Source of the DNA: Desulfobacterales bacterium RIFOXYA12_FULL_46_15
GTDB taxonomy: Bacteria; Desulfobacterota; Desulfobacteria; Desulfobacterales; Desulfobacteraceae
Assembly (NCBI GenBank): GCA_001799395.1
Contig: MGTJ01000028.1
Coordinates: 1 to 62,927 of the forward strand
Length of the DNA: 62,927 nt
Direction of reading: 5' to 3'
In this document: positions 55,915 through 62,927 of the stretch, piece by piece
Numbering within the stretch: the stretch's first letter is position 1
How the letters are laid out: every line of letters begins with the position of its first letter
Position numbers and translations under genes: made by a program
Notes under the pieces: generated by a model
What the model was told of the DNA's origin: nothing
Databases searched by the model: none
What the model saw: the letters and a program-made list of their open reading frames with translations, nothing else

Positions 55915-56784
55915 TCATGCGGTCAACCTGCTGTAGAATGTTTTTTCAAGAAGCCTGACCTGTTTTTTTCTTTCAGGGGTCAGAAAATGGCTGTAAAGCG
56001 GGTCATTTGGGGAAAGACTTTTTTGAAGAACATCCCTTTCAAGAGTGGACAGCACATCCACGGACACATCACAGGAGGGATATCCCTTGTCGTCGATGAG
56101 AATGGTGTCATCCGGTTTCAAGGGGACGATATTGTTGATGTCGACGAGCTTGAATCTGCCGTCACGGGTCACGATCAGATTGCCGATACCGGCAAGATCC
56201 GGGATATATCCGGTGTGGGCTATCATCTTGCGGATTTTCTCGACAAACCGGGCAATATTCTGTTTTACTTTTCCGAGCCATACTTCCGGTGTCATATCGG
56301 TTTCGGACATGGCAGTGAAAAGATCTCTGAGATGGTTTTCCCCAGGGGTGCGCCACGGATCGAGGATCTCTCCTTCAATATATTCCTGTAAACCGCAGAG
56401 GACGATCTCCCGTTTCCCCATGTTGGAATAGTCCACAATAAATTCTTCAGAGGCTGCGATCAGACCAGGCCCAAGATACGTGAAGAGGATCGTATATTTT
56501 CTGATTTCCGTTAAAATCTCATCTTTGGATGTAAATCGGTTTCTAAGGATTCTGAACATTTTTTTAGGCTTGGCCCTGGGGAACATTTTTAACCCGTCAA
56601 TGATTTCCCCCTGGGTTTCTTTTTCCACATCCTTGGCTAAAAGAACTTCAAAAATAAGGGACCGCAGGCCTGAACGATAATACCTCCTGAATATATAGGG
56701 CCCGGAGTCATTGATAAAATTCAGCTTCAAGACTTTGTCCCCGGATAGAATACTCCGGTCCCTGATATCCATTGTTTCATTCAT
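55915..56784 (-). CDS. Unknown protein with kinase-like fold motif
   Basis: I do not recognise this 289-residue protein (from ATG 56784). The stretch YIPDLAGIGNLIVTRDGRFKLVDINNI resembles the catalytic and metal-binding loops of the protein-kinase-like fold (lipopolysaccharide or aminoglycoside kinases), but the usual Asp of HxD is only partly matched. LKLNFINDSGPYIFRRYY is near the N-terminus. It overlaps or abuts the upstream methyltransferase gene (stop TGA, one base, ATG). An earlier in-frame ATG at 56826 lies within that gene. Confidence 0.65.
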   Translation of the reverse strand: MNETMDIRDRSILSGDKVLKLNFINDSGPYIFRRYYRSGLRSLIFEVLLAKDVEKETQGEIIDGLKMFPRAKPKKMFRILRNRFTSKDEILTEIRKYTILFTYLGPGLIAASEEFIVDYSNMGKREIVLCGLQEYIEGEILDPWRTPGENHLRDLFTAMSETDMTPEVWLGKVKQNIARFVEKIRKMIAHTGYIPDLAGIGNLIVTRDGRFKLVDINNIVPLKPDDTILIDDKGYPSCDVSVDVLSTLERDVLQKSLSPNDPLYSHFLTPERKKQVRLLEKTFYSRLTA

Positions 56785-56785
56785 C

Positions 56786-57961
56786 TCAGATCGTGCCGAT
56801 CCCGGTAAATATGTTGAGGCCGCCATGGAAAACGGGTTTCCAACGGAGCTTGAGCAAAGGGTTCGGCAGGGCTTCTTTTAAAGGAAGGATGAGCCCCAGA
56901 CGCCATCCCTTGAAATCAGACAGGAGTTTTTTTTCGATTTCCCGGTACAGGGTTTTTGCGCCGTTTTTTTCTTCAAGCCTTTTGCCATAAGGCGGGTTTA
57001 ACATGATGACCCCCTTTTTCCCAGGACATATAACGGCAGGGTCTATTGAAAAAAAATCTTTTTGGCAAAGGTCGATGGTTTGGCAGAAATCATGGTTTGC
57101 CATATTCTGCTGCATCACGGCAACGGCTTGATGATCAATGTCTGAAGCAAATATCTGTTTTTCAGACAGCTTGACCCGGTTCTCTTCAGCCTGTTTTTTC
57201 AAATGGGCAAAAGCTTTTGGACTGAAGCTGGGCCAGGATTCAAAGGCAAAGGACCGAAAAAGGCCGGGTGGTATCCCGGCCTTGATCATGGCGGCTTCAA
57301 GGGAAAAAGTGCCGGACCCGCACATGGGGTCTATAAGGATATCCGTTGTTGAAAACCCTGCCCGGAAAAGCATGGCAAAAGCCAGGTTTTCCCTTAAGGG
57401 GGCAGGTGTCACCTTTTCTTTGATGCCCCGTTTAAACAGAAGATCACCGGTGCTGTCAAGGGAGATATGAAATTCATCCCGGTCTGCCCGGATATACACT
57501 GTCTGGGCGGATGCCTTATCTGCTGTAAAGGCAGCCATGGATTCCATCTGGTTGAGGATGATTGCCTCGCATCGCTCTGCAATGGCATCGGAATGGTAAA
57601 GCCTTGATTTCCTGGCTGTGACGGAAAAATTAAGGGTGCAGTTTTCCGGCAGGAAAAGGGCAAAATCAATGGCCCTGATTTTTTTTTCAAGCTTTTCAAA
57701 AGAATCTGCCTTGAATCTGCCTATCCTGAAAAGTATCCGGGAAGGACTCCTTAGATTGAGATTCATGGCAGCACAATCTGAAATCCTGCCCTTGAATTCA
57801 ATGCCGCCGTCAATGAGCTTAAGATTATTCTGCGGGAACCTGGCCGTGAGCATTTCAGACCGGCAAACGGTTTCCAGGCCGGGTGAGCAGACAATGAAAA
57901 AATCATGCTCCCGGCCGCTGACCCTTCTTTTTATTCTTTTTTCAAATGCAGTCCGGTCCAT
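56786..57961 (-). CDS. Class I SAM-dependent RNA methyltransferase, RlmL/YpsC type
   Basis: The 391-residue enzyme has an N-terminal THUMP region (FIVCSPGLETVCRSEM, ARKSRLYHSDAIAERCEAII) and a Rossmann methyltransferase with DPMCGSGTFSLEAAMIKAGIPPG and the catalytic NPPYGKR. It matches the m2G-forming RlmL N-terminal half; the target is probably 23S rRNA. It directly follows the DAHP synthase gene. Confidence 0.9.
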   Translation of the reverse strand: MDRTAFEKRIKRRVSGREHDFFIVCSPGLETVCRSEMLTARFPQNNLKLIDGGIEFKGRISDCAAMNLNLRSPSRILFRIGRFKADSFEKLEKKIRAIDFALFLPENCTLNFSVTARKSRLYHSDAIAERCEAIILNQMESMAAFTADKASAQTVYIRADRDEFHISLDSTGDLLFKRGIKEKVTPAPLRENLAFAMLFRAGFSTTDILIDPMCGSGTFSLEAAMIKAGIPPGLFRSFAFESWPSFSPKAFAHLKKQAEENRVKLSEKQIFASDIDHQAVAVMQQNMANHDFCQTIDLCQKDFFSIDPAVICPGKKGVIMLNPPYGKRLEEKNGAKTLYREIEKKLLSDFKGWRLGLILPLKEALPNPLLKLRWKPVFHGGLNIFTGIGTI

Positions 57962-59002
57962 TTATAACCTTTTCATGGCGCAGCGGATCAGTTCCCGGGT
58001 GGTTTCAAAAGAAATGCATTCATCCGTGATGGATACTCCGTATTTCATATCTTTTAAATTGCCGTCACATTTCTGGCAGCCTTCAAACAGGTTGCTTTCC
58101 AGCATGAGGCCGATGATGCCGGTGTTTCCGTCCAGCCGCTGGTCCAGTGCACTTTTGAAGACAAAGGACTGTCCAGTGTGTTTTTTGCCTGAATTGTCAT
58201 GGGAACAGTCGATCATCACGGCATCCAGAAGGGTCTTCCGGTTCAGCTTTTCACGGGCTTTTCCGATGGAGACCGGATCATAATTGGGAGAGGGGCCGCC
58301 TCTCAGGACCAGATGGCCGAAAGGATTGCCTTTCGTGTGGACCACACAGGCCTGCCCGGCCGGGTCGATCCCCAGAAAGGTCTGGGGTGTGGCCGCTGCG
58401 GTGATGGCATTGATGGCGGAATCAAGGCTTCCGTCTGTACTGTTCTTGAATCCGACAGGCATGGAAAGGCCGCTGGCCAATTCCCGGTGGGTCTGGGATT
58501 CCGTCGTCCTGGCGCCGATGGCCACCCAGGTAAGAAGCCCGTCAATGTATTGGGGGGTGATGGGGTCTAAAAGCTCGGTTGCCGTGGGCAATCCCATGCG
58601 GTTGATATGGATGAGAAGGGATCTTGCCTGTCTCATCCCTTCATCCACATTATGGGATTCATCCAGAAAGGGATCATTGATAAGACCCTTCCACCCTACC
58701 GTAGTTCTGGGTTTTTCAAAATACACCCGCATGATCAGGTTGATCTTGTTTTTTACCTCTTCTCTCAAGGCGTTCAGCTTTTCGGCATATTCAAGGGCCG
58801 CATCAATGTCATGGATGGAGCATGGGCCTGCAATCACCAACAGGCGGGAATCTTTCTTCTGTAAAATGGCTTCAACATCTTTCCGGCCTTTGATCACGAT
58901 TCCGGCAACATCATCGGTGATGGGCAGTTCTTTTTTGATGGCAGCCGGTGAGATAAGGGGTTTAAAGGCTTTTACATTAAGATCATAGGTCGTCTGGTTC
59001 AT
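57962..59002 (-). CDS. 3-deoxy-7-phosphoheptulonate (DAHP) synthase, class I (AroF/G/H type)
   Basis: This 346-residue enzyme condenses PEP and erythrose 4-phosphate, the entry to aromatic amino acid synthesis. Motifs: LLVIAGPCSIHD, MRVYFEKPRTTVGWKG, AIGARTTESQTHRELASGLSMPVGFKN, DCSHDNSGK and the metal ligands within. It supplies the aroE-aroA-aroK-aroC-pheA block at 46-51 kb. It is preceded by a tyrosine-rich leader peptide and attenuator, which predicts control by tyrosine. AAGGAG precedes the ATG. Confidence 0.95.
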   Translation of the reverse strand: MNQTTYDLNVKAFKPLISPAAIKKELPITDDVAGIVIKGRKDVEAILQKKDSRLLVIAGPCSIHDIDAALEYAEKLNALREEVKNKINLIMRVYFEKPRTTVGWKGLINDPFLDESHNVDEGMRQARSLLIHINRMGLPTATELLDPITPQYIDGLLTWVAIGARTTESQTHRELASGLSMPVGFKNSTDGSLDSAINAITAAATPQTFLGIDPAGQACVVHTKGNPFGHLVLRGGPSPNYDPVSIGKAREKLNRKTLLDAVMIDCSHDNSGKKHTGQSFVFKSALDQRLDGNTGIIGLMLESNLFEGCQKCDGNLKDMKYGVSITDECISFETTRELIRCAMKRL

Positions 59003-59050
59003 GGTCTTCTCCTTTTGCAGGATTCAGACAAAAGCGAGCAGCTCAAACTA

Positions 59051-59083
59051 AAAAGCCGCAGGCTTTTGCTGCCTGCGGCTTTT
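59051..59083 (-). terminator. Attenuator terminator before the DAHP synthase gene
   Basis: A perfect 13-bp stem (AAAAGCCGCAGGC / GCCTGCGGCTTTT) with a 7-base loop, followed by more T, lies between the leader peptide stop and the DAHP synthase start, 49 bases from its ATG. In this place it must act as a regulated, not final, terminator. Confidence 0.85.
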
Positions 59084-59098
59084 ATTGTTATTTTAACA

Positions 59099-59173
59099 TT
59101 AACGCCGGACAGGCAGACCTGTATAATAATATACTGAATAAGAATAATATCTGTCTGTCAAGCTGTGTTTCAT
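59099..59173 (-). CDS. Tyrosine-rich leader peptide of the DAHP synthase attenuator
   Basis: A 24-codon frame from ATG 59173 to TAA at 59099-59101 carries six TAT tyrosine codons in positions 9-17 (YYSYSVYYY), then TGLPVRR. AAGGA lies about eight bases upstream. A peptide of this size and composition, followed by a terminator and a biosynthetic gene, fits the classical amino-acid attenuation layout. The 11 bases GCCTGTCCGGC (59114-59104) within its end can pair with the terminator's 5' arm as an antiterminator. TTGACT at 59224-59219 is a possible -35 of its promoter. Confidence 0.85.
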   Translation of the reverse strand: MKHSLTDRYYSYSVYYYTGLPVRR

Positions 59174-59247
59174 TTGTTTTTTCCTTTTTTAAACACATAG
59201 ACCATAGATTTTCTTTCAAGTCAAGCCCTTTGATGGAGTTATAAATT

Positions 59248-59667
59248 TTACTCCTCAGGTTCTACCCTGCCTCTCAGGCTTTTCACCCGGCTGTGTTTTA
59301 TTTTTTCATCCAGTCGTTTTTCCCCTGCAGCTTTGGAAGGCCGGGTGGGTTTTCTTTTTTTGGGGGTGGCCATAGATTTTGAAATCAATGCCAGAAGACG
59401 GTTGACTGCATCCTCCCGGTTTTTTTCCTGGCTGCGGAACCGCTGGGCCTTGATAATGATGATGCCGTCCTTTGAAATTCTCCGGTCCTTCAGGGCCGAC
59501 AAGGTTTCTTTTATATGATCCGGCAGGCTTGAATGTTGAATATCAAACCTGAGATGAACGGCGCTGGATACTTTGTTGACGTTCTGTCCACCGGCGCCCT
59601 GGGCGCGGATGGCTTCAAAACGGATTTCATTTTCCGGGATGGCGATCTTTTCTGATATGAATAACAT
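59248..59667 (-). CDS. arfB: Alternative ribosome-rescue factor ArfB (YaeJ type)
   Basis: The 139-residue protein has the class I release-factor GGQ motif in AQGAGGQNVNKVSSAVHLRF and a basic C-terminal tail (KKRKPTRPSKAAGEKR, KSLRGR) that enters the empty mRNA channel of stalled ribosomes. It lacks a codon-recognition domain, as expected. GTG 59670 is one codon upstream; ATG 59667 has AGAGG before it. Confidence 0.92.
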   Translation of the reverse strand: MLFISEKIAIPENEIRFEAIRAQGAGGQNVNKVSSAVHLRFDIQHSSLPDHIKETLSALKDRRISKDGIIIIKAQRFRSQEKNREDAVNRLLALISKSMATPKKRKPTRPSKAAGEKRLDEKIKHSRVKSLRGRVEPEE

Positions 59668-59715
59668 CACTGCCTCTTTTATATTAAAATGCGTTAAAAG
59701 GTTGATGCCTTCATT

Positions 59716-60477
59716 TCACGGCAATTGAACGGATGAAAGTTTTTCCATGGTTTTATAATCCGTGTTATCACATTGAATCGGGGTAATGGAAATATAGTTT
59801 TGGGACAGGGCATGGACATCGGTATCGATTTCACCCATGATCCGGGAGGCGTCGCCATACCAGTAATAAAACCTGTTTTTGGGGTCAACCCGTTTTTCAA
59901 ACTGTTTTGAAATATTATCCTGGGCTTGACGGGTGATCCGGACACCCTGGATTCCGTTTATGGGGATGTCCGGCGCATTGATGTTCAGGAAAGTCCCGTC
60001 AGGCAGGTCGAAATTATGGATTTTTTCAGAAAGGCCTGTAATAAACCTGGACATTCCCTGAAAATCCATGAATTTATCTGATCTTCGGATGGAGACCGCT
60101 ATGCTTGAGATTTGATTCAGTGCGCCTTCCCGTGCAGCCCCCACCGTGCCTGAATAATTAATATCCACGCCGGTGTTGCAGCCGGGGTTGATCCCTGAGA
60201 TGATCAGGTCCGGTGGCTGTAACGGACAAAGTTCAAACAACCCGAGTTTCACGCAGTCGGCAGGGGTCCCGGTAATGCCGTATCCCGGCCTGCCGTTATT
60301 GAGGGTGATTGCATTGATCCGCATGGGCTGGTTCAGGCTGATGCCGTGGCTCACAGCGCTTTTTTCCCTGTCCGGTGCAATCAGAAGGACCTCGTGCGCT
60401 GCAGCACTCAGAGCTTCATAGAGGGCAAGTATCCCCGGGGCATTGTATCCGTCATCATTTGTCAGAAGAATTTTCAT
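59716..60477 (-). CDS. surE: 5'/3'-nucleotidase SurE
   Basis: SurE (253 residues) removes phosphate from nucleoside monophosphates in stationary phase. The metal site is ILLTNDDGYNAPG near the N-terminus; GTPADCVKLGL and SGINPGCNTGVDINYSGTVGAAREG follow. ATG 60477 is preferred to the ATG two codons upstream; both fit. It follows the penicillin acylase gene by a short gap. Confidence 0.93.
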   Translation of the reverse strand: MKILLTNDDGYNAPGILALYEALSAAAHEVLLIAPDREKSAVSHGISLNQPMRINAITLNNGRPGYGITGTPADCVKLGLFELCPLQPPDLIISGINPGCNTGVDINYSGTVGAAREGALNQISSIAVSIRRSDKFMDFQGMSRFITGLSEKIHNFDLPDGTFLNINAPDIPINGIQGVRITRQAQDNISKQFEKRVDPKNRFYYWYGDASRIMGEIDTDVHALSQNYISITPIQCDNTDYKTMEKLSSVQLP

Positions 60478-60504
60478 GTGCATAATTTAGGGCCTTTATC
60501 CAGG

Positions 60505-62907
60505 TTACGGCATCAGGGTCATTTTTGATTTTTCATGCTCATCAATAGCTTTGTCACTGAACCACCAGTATTTTTTTTCGCCTGACATAAAGGCATCTAC
60601 CTGATCTTTCATATGGGGATGAAAGGTTCTGCCGGTCACCCCGCCGGGCATGACGGCCAGGATTTTTCCATTGTCTGAAAAATCGGCCACCATGCGAAGG
60701 GCCGCACAATGGGTGACTTGAAAGGGTTTGTCATAATCATACCACCCCCTGTAAAGGGTTTCCCCTGATCCGCCGATGGGCATGGGGCCGGAGCCGAGCA
60801 GTTCCTTTCCCAGACCTTTTCTTAGGATGGGGTTGACCAGTTCCAGGGTGTGCACTTTTCCCCATTGCCATTTTTCAGGATCAGGTCCCAGGACAGGATT
60901 TAAAAACCCCTTTGCCTTTAGTGCGGCCAGGTGAAACAGATCTTCAAGGGTTTCGGTCTTATCCTTTGTCCGGATATCGTCAAACCATGGGTCATTTTTG
61001 CTTATGACCATTTGTTCCAGTTTTTCCTGCCAGAAATACCAGTTATTGAGCAGGGTCAAGGCCTTTTCCGGGCCCAGGTCGTCTTCAACCACCATCATGG
61101 CAAAAAACCGGTAAACGGTCTGAAAGACGGCAGGTGCCGGTTTTTTCGGGTCATCGGTAAAATCCCAGCTCGACAGGATGTTGCCGAGGGTCCTGGTGTC
61201 ATCATATTTCAACAGGCTTTCGGCCATGATGGGAGCAATTCGTTCCGCCATCAGGTTTTTGATATCCCTCTGATAAGACCATAAATCATCAATGGATTTT
61301 TTTCCAGGAGCTGTCATGAGTTCTGAGATTCTTCTGTAGCGGTAGGAAGGGGCAAAATAAGAGGAATAATAATAGGGGTAGTCATGGCCTGTGGTTTTCT
61401 GGTTACAGGTGGCGAGCCAGTTTTTTTCAGGGTTCATGGCCGAAGGCATCCGGTCTGCCGGAATCCATCCTGTCCAGTTATCGGTTGAATCTTTTACCAA
61501 AAAGGGGAAGGTGCCGTCACCATTGGCGCGGATGGGGATTTTACCTGAAGCCTGGAAACCGATATTGCCTTTAGCATCGGCAAAGACCCAGTTGAAACAT
61601 CCCATGGGAACCTGTTTTAAGGCGGTTGCAAGCTCTTGGCTGTTTTTTGCCGTCAGAACATCCATCAGGCCAATGGCCGGTTCCATGGATTCAACAGGGG
61701 CAAACCGCATGCTGATAATCTTTTCTGTGGTAAATCCGTCCAGGATTCCGGAAACAACAGGGCCCCTCCGGGTTGCCCTGATGGTGACAGGCTCTTCCCT
61801 GTATCCGCCCGGGGCATTTTTGTCTTTTATCTTCATGGTTTCTTTAATCATGACAAAGGGGATGGAGGTCTCTTTTTCAAGATAGTTGTCCTGGTTTTCA
61901 GGGTCAGGGGTTTCAATATAGAGATCCTGCATGTCTCCGTAGTTATTGGTGGCAGACAGGGCAATATGATCGGTACGGCCGATGGACATGCCGGGAATAC
62001 CGGCAATATTCACCCCGACCGCTCTGAAATCGGGAGTGATGAGTCCGATGGGATACCATACTCCCGGCAGAATCCTTGGATCAAGATGGGGATCGCCGCA
62101 AAGAACCGCCTTACCGGTGGCGGAGAGAGCCGGGGATATAGCCCAGTTATTGCTCCCGATTCGAAGGGCTCCGTCATGGGCATAAGCGTCGGTTTCCCTG
62201 ATAGCGGTTAATGAAGCCATCAGGTTTTCTTTTGGAGGCATCATAAACGTCCCGGTATCCTCCGGGTCATCGGCATTGATATTCACCGGCATGAGCCTGG
62301 ATGCGTTTTCATACCCCAGGGTTTCAAGGAGCATCTGGGCAGTGATCTCAGTGCCCAGGTTGGCTGCGGTTGAATATCCCATGTAATAAAGCACGCCAAG
62401 GGAATCGGTGACGGTCCATTTTTCAGCCTTGATGCCGGCAAGTTTGAATTCGAGAGGGATATCGTTCGGGCAGGTGTCTATGAAAGCATTGATGCCGTCC
62501 ACATATTTTTGAAAAAAGGCCCTGGTTTTATCATCCAGGATGTTTGCCTGCTTTTCGGCTATTCGATAAAGGCCGATGGTTCTCATGCGGATGTCCAGGT
62601 TTTCGGCAGCAGGCCCGGCAAATTCACAGACCCTGCCCTGGATGACAAGGCGGGTCAGCTGCATCTGAAAGAGCCTGTCCTGGGCTGTGGCAAAACCCTG
62701 GGCCATGAGCACATCTCCGGTATTTTCTGCATGGACGTAGGCCATCCCGTTTTCATCCCGCTGGAGCGTGACCTTATCTTTGAGACCTTTAAGCTGAAGC
62801 TCTCCTTTGTCTTGATAATCATTCAAAAACCGCAGACAGAAAAATGCGGACAGGCCGCAGGCGGCTAAAAAAAACAGGATGACAAGACCGTAACGAAACC
62901 CTTTCAT
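60505..62907 (-). CDS. Penicillin acylase family protein (Ntn hydrolase)
   Basis: The 800-residue precursor has an N-terminal membrane or signal segment (about residues 7-27), an alpha-like part with RDENGMAYVHAENTGDVLMAQGFATAQDRLFQMQL, the autocleavage point at the Ser of RIGSNNWAISP (about residue 250) and GDPHLDPRILPGVWYPI. The catalytic Ser becomes the beta-subunit N-terminus. Family members cleave penicillins, acyl-homoserine lactones or other acylamides; the true substrate here is unknown. The start is at the right edge with a ribosome-binding site AGGAA seen. Confidence 0.9.
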   Translation of the reverse strand: MKGFRYGLVILFFLAACGLSAFFCLRFLNDYQDKGELQLKGLKDKVTLQRDENGMAYVHAENTGDVLMAQGFATAQDRLFQMQLTRLVIQGRVCEFAGPAAENLDIRMRTIGLYRIAEKQANILDDKTRAFFQKYVDGINAFIDTCPNDIPLEFKLAGIKAEKWTVTDSLGVLYYMGYSTAANLGTEITAQMLLETLGYENASRLMPVNINADDPEDTGTFMMPPKENLMASLTAIRETDAYAHDGALRIGSNNWAISPALSATGKAVLCGDPHLDPRILPGVWYPIGLITPDFRAVGVNIAGIPGMSIGRTDHIALSATNNYGDMQDLYIETPDPENQDNYLEKETSIPFVMIKETMKIKDKNAPGGYREEPVTIRATRRGPVVSGILDGFTTEKIISMRFAPVESMEPAIGLMDVLTAKNSQELATALKQVPMGCFNWVFADAKGNIGFQASGKIPIRANGDGTFPFLVKDSTDNWTGWIPADRMPSAMNPEKNWLATCNQKTTGHDYPYYYSSYFAPSYRYRRISELMTAPGKKSIDDLWSYQRDIKNLMAERIAPIMAESLLKYDDTRTLGNILSSWDFTDDPKKPAPAVFQTVYRFFAMMVVEDDLGPEKALTLLNNWYFWQEKLEQMVISKNDPWFDDIRTKDKTETLEDLFHLAALKAKGFLNPVLGPDPEKWQWGKVHTLELVNPILRKGLGKELLGSGPMPIGGSGETLYRGWYDYDKPFQVTHCAALRMVADFSDNGKILAVMPGGVTGRTFHPHMKDQVDAFMSGEKKYWWFSDKAIDEHEKSKMTLMP

Positions 62908-62927
62908 TTTTATTTCCTCTTTTTTTA

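Overview
The window reads as a piece of chromosome from a strictly anaerobic, Gram-negative sulfate reducer of the Desulfobacterales type. This is inferred from content: a two-cysteine DsrC, a siroheme-decarboxylase subunit, HdrA/MvhD/Flox-type flavin and iron-sulfur proteins with two in-frame UGA (selenocysteine) codons, a full lipid A/BamA/Lol outer-membrane set, and a PxxKW cysteine-rich protein. No rRNA, tRNA, CRISPR array, prophage or insertion sequence was seen. Coding density is very high.

Layout. (1) 1-4.4 kb, minus strand: a giant two-domain (R)-2-hydroxyacyl-CoA dehydratase activase, cut by the left edge, behind a small ribbon-helix-helix-like gene with clustered ATACGTAT palindromes. 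(2) 4.5-7.5 kb, plus: mlaE-mlaF-mlaD-mlaA lipid transport. (3) 7.5-15.7 kb, minus: an operon hdrA(Sec)-mvhD/floxD(Sec)-two iron-sulfur proteins-a flavin/NAD protein, then dsrC with its own promoter and terminator, then ahb-type siroheme decarboxylase and a nitrilase. (4) 15.9-31.6 kb, mixed strands: miaA, an LpoA-like lipoprotein, phosphofructokinase, kdsD, PxxKW protein, aminotransferase, ClC channel, truA, a MarR regulator, argJ, a pseudouridine synthase, trpS and a DHH-CBS-polyA-polymerase fusion. (5) 31.7-50.9 kb, plus: a long run pilC-pilS-lysS-lolC/E-lolD-bamA-skp-lpxD-lpxA-lpxI-lpxB-CNNM-pheA-aroE-aroA-aroK-aroC, joining envelope biogenesis to aromatic amino acid synthesis. (6) 50.9-55.9 kb: a small unknown gene, a TolC-family protein, purC, and a ParB-like gene coupled to a spore-photoproduct-lyase-like radical SAM gene. 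(7) 55.9-62.9 kb, minus, visibly richer in G+C: a kinase-fold-like unknown, an RlmL-like methyltransferase, DAHP synthase, arfB, surE and a penicillin acylase.

How the genes work together. The hdrA/mvhD/flox operon looks like a flavin-based electron-bifurcating oxidoreductase that takes electrons from NAD(P)H and splits them between ferredoxin and a thiol/disulfide acceptor. HdrB and HdrC are absent, and DsrC, the natural disulfide/trisulfide carrier of sulfite reduction, lies immediately downstream. The aroE-aroA-aroK-aroC-pheA block and the separate DAHP synthase supply phenylalanine and tyrosine. The DAHP synthase gene carries a tyrosine-rich leader peptide, a strong terminator and a candidate antiterminator, so it looks controlled by tyrosine through transcription attenuation.

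Most notable: the two selenocysteine genes, which ordinary gene calling would truncate or split; the tyrosine attenuator at 59.05-59.17 kb; and the ATACGTAT operator cluster at 4.06-4.43 kb.
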